64,000 bases of DNA from F23-B02 sp963620985 (GTDB taxonomy: Bacteria > Bacillota > Clostridia > Oscillospirales > Oscillospiraceae). Shown here in pieces: positions 58,360 through 64,000 of this stretch. The stretch is taken from contig CAVFCI010000005.1 of assembly GCA_963620985.1 (NCBI GenBank), forward strand, positions 1 to 64,000, written 5' to 3'. The notes below the pieces were generated by a model, which was given only the letters and a program-made list of their open reading frames with translations, was not told the origin of the DNA and did no database searches. The first letter of the stretch is position 1, and each line of letters starts with the position of its first letter. The translations under genes were made by a program, and so were the position numbers.

Positions 58360-59559
58360 ATGTCAGCGAAAAAAGAAGCTTCACTTAAATTTGCCACCCG
58401 CGCCGTTCATGTGGGCAACGATGTTGATAAGGACAGCGGCGCGATAAAGCGCCCGATCACCATGGCCAACAGCTACGCACTGCCCTATGACCCATCTGAC
58501 ATGAACTGGTCCGATGCCGGAGCGAATCTCTACACCCGCAACGGCGGCACGAACCAGAAATATTTGCAGGAGCGCATCGCCTCGCTTGAGGGCGGCGAGG
58601 ACTGCGTGGTGCTGGCCTCCGGCGTGGCGGCGCTCAGCGGCCTGTTTTTCGCGCTGCTGAACAAGGGCGACCACGTCATCTTCTCCAGCGTCACCTACAT
58701 CGCGGTCTATAGGCTCCTAAACGAGCTGCTCAACAATAAATTCGGCGTGGAGACCACGATCGTGGACACCACCGATCCTGCCAATGTGGAGGCGGCCATC
58801 CGCCCGAACACCAAGCTCATCCATATCGAAACTCCGGGCAATCCCACTCTGATGATCTCCGATATCGCCGCCATTGCGGATATCGCCCACCGTCACGGAG
58901 CGCTTCTGAGCGTGGACAACACCTTTGCCTCGCCCTTCAACCAGCGTCCCATCGAACTGGGCGCAGACTTCTCGATCGAGAGCCTGACCAAGTACATAAA
59001 CGGCCACGGCGACTCCATGGGCGGCTCTATCACCGGCAGGACGGAGCACCTCGAGCAGATCCGCGCACAGTCTCAGATAAATCTGGGCGGAACGATCAGC
59101 CCCTTCAACGCATGGCTCATCATGCGCGGCTCGGTAACGCTGCCTCTGCGTATGCGTCAGCACAATGGAAACGCCATGGCCGTAGCGCAGTGGCTGGAAA
59201 AGCAGCCCTGCGTCAGCTTCGTCGCCTATCCTGGGCTGGAGAGCCACAAGGGGCACGAGGTTGCAAAAAAGCAGATGTCGCCCGGCTTCGGCGGCGTGAT
59301 GTCCTTCGGGCTCAAGGCCGATCACGACACGCACAATAAATTTGTGAGCCAGCTGAAGGTCATAACCTCCGCCGTGTCCCTCGGCCATGATGAGAGTCTT
59401 ATCGTGTTCCTCGGCGAGGACGACGAACGGCAGTATCTCTATCCCGTGGAGTTCCACAACGGCTTCTTCCGCTTCTCCGTCGGCATCGAGGACGCGGAGG
59501 ATATCATCGACGACCTGCGTCAGGCAATGGAAAAGACAGGCCTTGAAGTAAGCGAATAA
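58360..59559 (+). CDS. PLP-dependent trans-sulfuration enzyme (cystathionine gamma-synthase/lyase type)
   Basis: 399 residues of the Cys/Met-metabolism PLP family. The PLP lysine lies in ESLTKYINGHGDSMGG, and FATRAVHVGND at the start and TISPFNAWLIMRG are family signatures. It could be cystathionine gamma-synthase, gamma-lyase or methionine gamma-lyase; residues alone do not decide. The start at 58360 is preferred for its GGCGGA site, though an ATG at 58339 overlaps the argD stop by four bases. It is in the arginine operon by position but probably belongs to sulfur amino acid metabolism, like the met genes nearby. Confidence 0.85.
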   Translation: MSAKKEASLKFATRAVHVGNDVDKDSGAIKRPITMANSYALPYDPSDMNWSDAGANLYTRNGGTNQKYLQERIASLEGGEDCVVLASGVAALSGLFFALLNKGDHVIFSSVTYIAVYRLLNELLNNKFGVETTIVDTTDPANVEAAIRPNTKLIHIETPGNPTLMISDIAAIADIAHRHGALLSVDNTFASPFNQRPIELGADFSIESLTKYINGHGDSMGGSITGRTEHLEQIRAQSQINLGGTISPFNAWLIMRGSVTLPLRMRQHNGNAMAVAQWLEKQPCVSFVAYPGLESHKGHEVAKKQMSPGFGGVMSFGLKADHDTHNKFVSQLKVITSAVSLGHDESLIVFLGEDDERQYLYPVEFHNGFFRFSVGIEDAEDIIDDLRQAMEKTGLEVSE

Positions 59560-59563
59560 GCAG

Positions 59564-59591
59564 AAAATGGAGGGTAGCCCCTCCATTTTTT
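59564..59591. terminator. terminator, copy 1 of a duplicated element
   Basis: A perfect 11-bp stem AAAATGGAGGG-TAGC-CCCTCCATTTT with T-tail. The same 28 bases recur at 60151-60178. Confidence 0.85.
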
Positions 59592-59802
59592 ATTTCTCAC
59601 CTTGCAGCTCTTCCAATATCTCGTCAACAGTAAGCTGCAGCATATTCATTTTTGTACCTATACCATCTATAACCTCCGATGTAAAACTAACACCTGGCCG
59701 AATATCACGGTATAGCTTATTTACCGTTGAAAGCAAAACCAACTGCACACATAATATTGCAGCCAATAAAATGCCAAGAACTATAACAGCTTTTTTCTGC
59801 AT
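59590..59802 (-). CDS. small single-helix membrane protein (hypothetical)
   Basis: 70 residues. An N-terminal transmembrane helix (VIVLGILLAAILCVQLVLLS) and an amphipathic, probably coiled C-terminal part (IGTKMNMLQLTVDEILEELQGEK). Only a modest AAAGAGAG site is present. It is AT-rich and sits between the two copies of the duplicated terminator. It is plausible but unsupported by family recognition. Confidence 0.45.
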   Translation of the reverse strand: MQKKAVIVLGILLAAILCVQLVLLSTVNKLYRDIRPGVSFTSEVIDGIGTKMNMLQLTVDEILEELQGEK

Positions 59803-60079
59803 AGCAGTTCACGCTCTCTTTCTCAGTATCAAACTTCAAAAAATCGTTTAGTTTAGTTTAACTTTTGATGTTCCTATCTCAGCATCACTTACATTCACGT
59901 CTTTGATGGCCAGCGATAATATCCTGAGGCACTATCAGCGTATACGGCAACAACTTAATTGGGCATGAGCGTACTGATGCGTTTGAAAAACAGGCTCGTT
60001 GGAATCATTTCCGGTACATAGAATTCCTGTGAATAATATATCACAAAAAAATAAATGCGTCTACTAAATTTTTGTCACT

Positions 60080-60098
60080 TTTCAACAAAATGTTGAAA
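60080..60098. repeat. 7-bp inverted repeat
   Basis: TTTCAAC-AAAAT-GTTGAAA in an AT-rich gap (59803-60150) that holds nothing else recognisable. Possibly an operator. Confidence 0.35.
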
Positions 60099-60150
60099 TG
60101 CCATTCGAGTATGGAGCGCCACGATTATTGCGGAGAACGGTAAATAAACA

Positions 60151-60178
60151 AAAATGGAGGGTAGCCCCTCCATTTTTT
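60151..60178. terminator. terminator, copy 2 of a duplicated element
   Basis: Identical to 59564-59591, in the same orientation. No plus-strand gene ends just before it. It insulates the met promoter that follows. Confidence 0.75.
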
Positions 60179-60264
60179 CGGCGTGCAAAGTGCTCAAATT
60201 TTCGCGGCACACGGGACGGAGTTTGGGAAAGCTGCCGAAGTTGGCGGCGATGTTAAGCTTTCGC

Positions 60265-60293
60265 TTGACAGAGCGGAGGTGTCGTAGTATCAT
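60265..60293 (+). promoter_or_regulatory. consensus promoter of the methionine leader and metYA
   Basis: TTGACA (60265-60270), 17 bases and TATCAT (60288-60293). It drives the leader peptide 44 bases downstream. Confidence 0.8.
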
Positions 60294-60336
60294 TCAACCG
60301 ACAAGCATAGTATGTTAGTTGAAAGGAGCGGCAGAC

Positions 60337-60462
60337 ATGTCATATCAGAGCTTTAGAATGATAATTTATAAATACATGGACATGCCTATGCTGATGCCCA
60401 TGTGCTCAGCCATGCTCTTTTCCGATAGACCTTCCGAGAAAGCCGAGCTGCGATGCCCCTAA
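60337..60462 (+). CDS. methionine-rich leader peptide (attenuator)
   Basis: 41 codons: eight Met in total, six of them within residues 14-26 (YMDMPMLMPMCSAMLF), with one Cys. AAAGGAG (60322-60328) lies eight bases ahead of the ATG, an excellent site. A Rho-independent terminator follows 27 bases after the stop, and metY and metA come next. Met shortage would stall the ribosome on the Met run, exposing downstream RNA. The CGAGCT segment inside the late leader codons (60444-60449) can pair with AGCTCG (60495-60500) of the terminator's 5' arm. This is the classic layout of ribosome-mediated attenuation, seen for trp, his and leu, and rare for methionine. It is a regulatory peptide, not an enzyme. 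Confidence 0.85.
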   Translation: MSYQSFRMIIYKYMDMPMLMPMCSAMLFSDRPSEKAELRCP

Positions 60463-60482
60463 ACGCGGAATAGCAGCATTGC
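60450..60482 (+). promoter_or_regulatory. leader hairpin 5' of the attenuator terminator
   Basis: GCGATGC (60450-60456) pairs with GCATTGC (60476-60482), 7 bp with one G-U. It spans the leader stop codon, so a ribosome that finishes the peptide would disrupt it. It competes with other pairings (TTCCG 60432-60436 with CGGAA 60466-60470). Confidence 0.55.
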
Positions 60483-60489
60483 CTGTAAG

Positions 60490-60525
60490 CGGGAAGCTCG
60501 TCGGAGCTTCCCGTTTATTCTTTTT
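60490..60525 (+). terminator. attenuator terminator upstream of metY
   Basis: A perfect 10-bp stem CGGGAAGCTC-GTCG-GAGCTTCCCG (60490-60513) followed by TTTATTCTTTTTATTC. It stands between the leader peptide and metY, with no other gene to terminate. Confidence 0.85.
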
Positions 60526-60552
60526 ATTCTTTTTTTGAAAGGAACAGATAAA

Positions 60553-60609
60553 ATGCAGCAGCTCTTTGAAGCCCTGTTGCGGGCAAACTTCCGCAAGGGA
60601 CGAATGTGA
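60553..60609 (+). other. possible 18-codon upstream reading frame
   Basis: ATG at 60553 after GAAAGGAAC, reading MQQLFEALLRANFRKGRM then TGA. It lies between the terminator and metY. It may be a second upstream frame or chance; no bias in composition indicates a regulatory amino acid. Confidence 0.25.
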
Positions 60610-60682
60610 CCGCCGATCAGCAAAAAACCAGCCCGAGCAAATCAATTTATTCAATTTATATTATATGAAAGAGGTCATTACT

Positions 60683-61966
60683 ATGAACAACTATAAATTT
60701 GAAACCCTACAGCTTCATGTCGGACAGGAGCAGCCCGATCCCGCGACAGATTCAAGGGCAGTGCCGATTTATCAGACGACATCCTATGTGTTCAGAAATT
60801 CGGCTCATGCCGCGGCGCGCTTCGGTCTTGCCGACGCGGGCAATATCTACGGCAGACTCACAAACTCAACTCAGGACGTTCTGGAAAAGCGCGTTGCCGC
60901 TCTTGAGGGCGGTGTCGCTGCTCTGGCACTGGCATCAGGCGCTGCGGCTGTGACCTATACCATTGAGGCTCTTGCACAGGCCGGAGATCACATCGTGGCG
61001 CAGAAGACCATTTACGGCGGCAGCTACAATCTGCTTGCGCACACTCTGGCTCAGTTCGGCGTTGAGACCAGCTTTGTCGATGTCCACAGGCTTTCCGAGG
61101 TCGAGGCCGCCATCCGCCCGAATACCAAGGCAATATATCTTGAAACGCTCGGCAACCCCAACAGCGACATTCCCGACATTGACGCGATCTCCGAGCTTGC
61201 GCACCGCCACGGACTTCCCGTGGTCGTGGACAACACCTTCGGAACACCGTACCTCATCCGTCCGTTTGAGCACGGCGCGGATATCGTGCTTCACTCCGCA
61301 ACGAAGTTCCTCGGCGGACATGGCACGACTCTTGGCGGGATCATCGTCGATTCCGGCAAATTCGACTGGAAGACCTCGGGGAAATATGCGCCCATAGCCG
61401 AGCCTAATCCGAGCTATCACGGAGTGTCCTTCGTTGACGCGGCAGGTCCTGCGGCCTTCGTTACATATGTCCGCGCCATACTTCTCAGAGATACCGGCGC
61501 CGCCATTTCGCCGTTTAACGCCTTCCTTCTGCTTCAGGGCATCGAGACGCTTTCCCTGCGCCTTGAGCGCCATGCGGAGAACACCAAAAAGGTAGTCGAA
61601 TACCTTGCCAAGCACCCGCAGGTCGAAAGGGTCAACCATCCATCTCTGCCGGAGCACCCGCAGCATGAGCTCTATGAGCGGTATTTCCCGAACGGCGGCG
61701 CTTCGATATTCACGTTTGAGATAAAGGGCGGCCAGACTGAGGCTCACAAATTCATTGACAATCTGGAGATATTCTCTCTGCTGGCGAATGTTGCCGACGT
61801 GAAGTCGCTGGTCATCCACCCTGCGACCACAACGCATTCGCAGCTCACAGCCGAGGAGCTTCTCGATCAGGGCATCAAGCCGAACACTATACGCCTGTCG
61901 ATCGGCACAGAGCATATAGACGATATCATTGCCGACCTTGAAAAGGGCTTTGCAGCTATCAGATAA
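60683..61966 (+). CDS. metY: O-acetylhomoserine sulfhydrylase
   Basis: 427 residues, the typical length of MetY. It makes homocysteine directly from O-acetylhomoserine and sulfide. PLP-lysine segment: SATKFLGGHGTTLGG. Starts NNYKFETLQLHVGQEQPDPATDSRA as in homologues; GRLTNSTQDVLEKR is also conserved. I use the ATG at 60683 (AAAGAGGT ahead), not earlier in-frame codons. Pairing with an acetyl-type MetA downstream confirms the direct sulfhydrylation route. Confidence 0.94.
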   Translation: MNNYKFETLQLHVGQEQPDPATDSRAVPIYQTTSYVFRNSAHAAARFGLADAGNIYGRLTNSTQDVLEKRVAALEGGVAALALASGAAAVTYTIEALAQAGDHIVAQKTIYGGSYNLLAHTLAQFGVETSFVDVHRLSEVEAAIRPNTKAIYLETLGNPNSDIPDIDAISELAHRHGLPVVVDNTFGTPYLIRPFEHGADIVLHSATKFLGGHGTTLGGIIVDSGKFDWKTSGKYAPIAEPNPSYHGVSFVDAAGPAAFVTYVRAILLRDTGAAISPFNAFLLLQGIETLSLRLERHAENTKKVVEYLAKHPQVERVNHPSLPEHPQHELYERYFPNGGASIFTFEIKGGQTEAHKFIDNLEIFSLLANVADVKSLVIHPATTTHSQLTAEELLDQGIKPNTIRLSIGTEHIDDIIADLEKGFAAIR

Positions 61967-62046
61967 GAGTCAGGATATCCGACACACTCCGGCGCGGAGG
62001 CCTCTGCGCCGGAGCTTATTCCGCAAAGAAGAAGGTGCGAAAACAT

Positions 62047-63045
62047 ATGCCAATAAAGATTCCGGTCGATCTGCCGGCTGCAAGGACTCTGCTGGAGGAA
62101 AACATATTCGTCATGGACGCACAGCGTGCCGTGACGCAGGATATCCGCCCGCTGCATATTCTTATCCTGAACCTGATGCCCACGAAAATAGTGACGGAAA
62201 CGCAGCTTGCGCGGCTTCTCGGCAACACGCCGCTGCAAATAGAGATAGAGCTGCTTGCCGTCAGCGGCAGAACGCCCCGGCATGTTTCGCCGGAGCATAT
62301 GCTCTCGTTTTACAAGAGCTTTGACGAGGTGCGCGAAAGCTTCTATGACGGGCTTATCATCACCGGTGCTCCGATAGAGCAGCTGCCGTTTGAAGAGACC
62401 GACTACTGGCAGGAGCTGTGCCGCATCATGGAGTGGAGCCGCTCGCATGTGTACAGCACCCTGCACATCTGTTGGGGAGCGCTGGCGGGACTGTATTACC
62501 ATTACGGGATCGATAAGACCGCGCTGCCGGAAAAGCTCTTCGGCGTTTTCCCGCACAGGGTCACGCACAAGGGCTCTATTTTGTTCCGCGGCTTTGACGA
62601 CGTGTTTTGGGTGCCCCACTCCCGCTATATGGGCATCTCCCGCGAGCAGGTCGAGAAGACCTCCGGCCTCAAGATCCTCGCCGAGAGCGATGAAGCGGGA
62701 GTCTACGCCGTCTCGACCGACGGAGGGCGGCAGATATACATAAGCGGCCATTCCGAATACGATGCGGACACACTGAAAAACGAATACGAGCGCGATAAGG
62801 CCGGCGGTGTGCCAGTTAAGCTCCCGAAGAACTATTTTCCCAACGACGACGACACAAAGGAGCCCATCTGCACATGGCGCTCGGCGGGTAATCTTCTCTT
62901 CTCCAACTGGCTTAATTATTTTGTCTATCAGTCAACGCCGTATCTGATCACGAGCATCACGGAGAACACTCAGGCAAGCCCTGCTCCGGGACTTCTGACG
63001 CAGGAGACGTATAGCAGCAATGCGTATCAGCCATTCAAAGCATGA
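62047..63045 (+). CDS. metA: homoserine O-acetyltransferase (MetA type)
   Basis: 332 residues. The catalytic Cys142 (HICWGA), His235 and Glu237 are at the positions known for MetA. Glu111 (TGAPIEQLPFEE) is the residue that selects acetyl-CoA over succinyl-CoA, so this is an acetyltransferase despite the family name succinyltransferase. It supplies O-acetylhomoserine to the preceding MetY. Its start at 62047 follows GAAGGTG. Co-transcribed with metY under the leader attenuator; terminator at 63089-63117. Confidence 0.95.
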   Translation: MPIKIPVDLPAARTLLEENIFVMDAQRAVTQDIRPLHILILNLMPTKIVTETQLARLLGNTPLQIEIELLAVSGRTPRHVSPEHMLSFYKSFDEVRESFYDGLIITGAPIEQLPFEETDYWQELCRIMEWSRSHVYSTLHICWGALAGLYYHYGIDKTALPEKLFGVFPHRVTHKGSILFRGFDDVFWVPHSRYMGISREQVEKTSGLKILAESDEAGVYAVSTDGGRQIYISGHSEYDADTLKNEYERDKAGGVPVKLPKNYFPNDDDTKEPICTWRSAGNLLFSNWLNYFVYQSTPYLITSITENTQASPAPGLLTQETYSSNAYQPFKA

Positions 63046-63088
63046 GCGGCGGCGGTTTGCGGAAATTTTACCCGCAGGCAGATAAGTA

Positions 63089-63117
63089 AAAAGCCTCCGG
63101 CGTGGCCGGAGGCTTTT
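63089..63117 (+). terminator. terminator of the metYA operon
   Basis: A perfect 13-bp stem AAAAGCCTCCGGC-GTG-GCCGGAGGCTTTT. It may also serve the convergent gene on the other strand. Confidence 0.85.
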
Positions 63118-63125
63118 AGTCTGCC

Positions 63126-64000
63126 TTATTCTTCTATTGAGCCCCATTCGGGAACATGGACTGTTATCTGCTCCTCGGATGATTTTTTTGCCGCGAGGGA
63201 ATAGGCCAGAGCGGAGATGCCGTCACTGAGCGGAGTTTCGATGGGCTTGCCGTTTTTGAGGCAGTCCTGAAATGCCTCGTGTGCATAGAATATGACATCG
63301 CCCGTGGCGCGGTCGTAGGAATCGTTGAAGCGGAGCGTCTCGGCATAGGACATATTCTCGGTCTTCCATGTGAGATCGGTGAACTCGAACATGCCCTCTC
63401 CCGTGAGGAAAATAGAGCCCTTGTCGCCTATATATGCGCGGGAGCAGGTTGGGATATCACAGGCCCAGGAGGCTGCGATGGTCGCTATCGCGCCGTTTTT
63501 GAGGCGTGCGCTGATGGACGTGTGGTTGTCAAAGCGCGGCACGGAGTCGAGCGTTCCGGTGTAGTTGCAGCTGATGGTCTCGAACGAGCCGGCCATGGCG
63601 GTGATGAGCTTCCAGTCGTGCGAAACCGACTCGATGGTCATGCCGCAGGCGAGGTTCGGATCCGTGCGCCACGAGGCGGCCATATTCTTTGCGTGAAATC
63701 CGAAGCCGGGACTGAGGCGCGAGAAGGCGATATTGACGGGGCGGCCAAACATGCCGCTGCGCACGAGCTCGAGCATCTTTCTGTACGCGGGGCGGTAATA
63801 GTGGGCAAAGCCGACCATTATCGTTGCGTTGTATTCGTCAGCCATATGCTTTATCTTCATCGCGTCTTCCCATGTTGCGCTCACCGGCTTTTCCATGTAA
63901 AGCGGCACATGATGCCTGAGCACCATTTCAACATAGTCGAGGCGCTTCGTGGGCGGTGTACTTATCACAACATAGTCGGACTTGACGACATAGTCCTCTA
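63126..64000 (-). CDS. Gfo/Idh/MocA-family oxidoreductase (5' end beyond the window)
   Basis: At least 290 C-terminal residues; the frame stays open to the window edge (EDYVVKSDYVVISTPPTKR). The conserved EKP (LYMEKPVSATWEDA) is the catalytic/NAD-binding lysine motif of this family, and NATIMVGFAHYYRPAYRKML follows. The N-terminal Rossmann loop (GxGxxG) is missing because the gene is truncated. It probably acts on a sugar or inositol derivative; the substrate is not apparent. Confidence 0.85.
   Translation of the reverse strand, partial: EDYVVKSDYVVISTPPTKRLDYVEMVLRHHVPLYMEKPVSATWEDAMKIKHMADEYNATIMVGFAHYYRPAYRKMLELVRSGMFGRPVNIAFSRLSPGFGFHAKNMAASWRTDPNLACGMTIESVSHDWKLITAMAGSFETISCNYTGTLDSVPRFDNHTSISARLKNGAIATIAASWACDIPTCSRAYIGDKGSIFLTGEGMFEFTDLTWKTENMSYAETLRFNDSYDRATGDVIFYAHEAFQDCLKNGKPIETPLSDGISALAYSLAAKKSSEEQITVHVPEWGSIEE

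Noticed and set aside
60179..60682. SAM riboswitch or T-box ahead of metY
   Set aside because: No SAM-I core motifs and no T-box sequence could be found; the leader peptide explains the structure better.

Overview
The window looks like a chromosomal segment of a GC-rich, anaerobic, Gram-positive gut-type Clostridia (probably Oscillospirales; this is inference). Supporting signs are strong AGGAGG-type ribosome sites, sigma-A promoters with good -35/-10 boxes, many lipoprotein signal peptides, an AbrB/SpoVT-type fragment, oxygen-sensitive enzymes (glycyl radical enzyme, 2-hydroxyacyl-CoA dehydratase-like proteins) and an acetyl-type MetA. No rRNA, tRNA or CRISPR array was found.

Region 1 (1-4.9 kb) is an AT-richer accessory island. 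It holds a translationally coupled AAA ATPase plus TOPRIM-like protein (a plausible two-gene defence module), a frameshifted AbrB-type fragment, the middle of a polysaccharide flippase, and a DUF4143 ATPase, followed by three hairpins. Region 2 (4.9-9.2 kb) has glycerate kinase and a hydroxypyruvate reductase-type dehydrogenase, then an ECF sigma factor with a membrane partner. Region 3 (9.4-17.8 kb) is a long minus-strand cluster of zinc-ribbon, TPM, SPFH and lipoprotein genes resembling Bacillus ydjGHI but with extra members and no pspA in view. Next come an orphan receiver with Glu at the phosphoacceptor position and a three-gene sensory operon (pseudokinase-like 7TM protein, PAS kinase, LuxR-type regulator; 18.0-21.3 kb).

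Region 4 (21.6-27.9 kb) is a five-gene redox operon: an Nfn-like iron-sulfur flavoprotein, HypA, two 2-hydroxyacyl-CoA dehydratase/double-cubane-like subunits and a small membrane protein. Region 5 (28-35.2 kb) has an Ogt methyltransferase in an operon with an XRE/DUF2975 pair controlled by two visible operators, a sodium symporter, and a CsoR-regulated P-type metal ATPase coupled to a 59-residue two-helix protein. Region 6 (35.5-39.4 kb) is a glycyl radical enzyme with an unusual SCP2-like N-terminal domain and its activase.

Region 7 (39.4-53.8 kb) is a complete arabinose locus: sugar ABC transporter, araB, araA, araD, a divergent AraR-type repressor, and a two-component system with its own second sugar-binding lipoprotein. 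Region 8 (54-59.6 kb) is argCJBD with an ArgR-like box at its promoter, ending with a trans-sulfuration enzyme. Region 9 (60.2-63.1 kb) is metY-metA preceded by what looks like a complete attenuator: consensus promoter, a 41-codon Met-rich leader peptide, and a Rho-independent terminator with an alternative pairing. I consider this the most distinctive regulatory feature of the window. The window ends inside a Gfo/Idh/MocA oxidoreductase.
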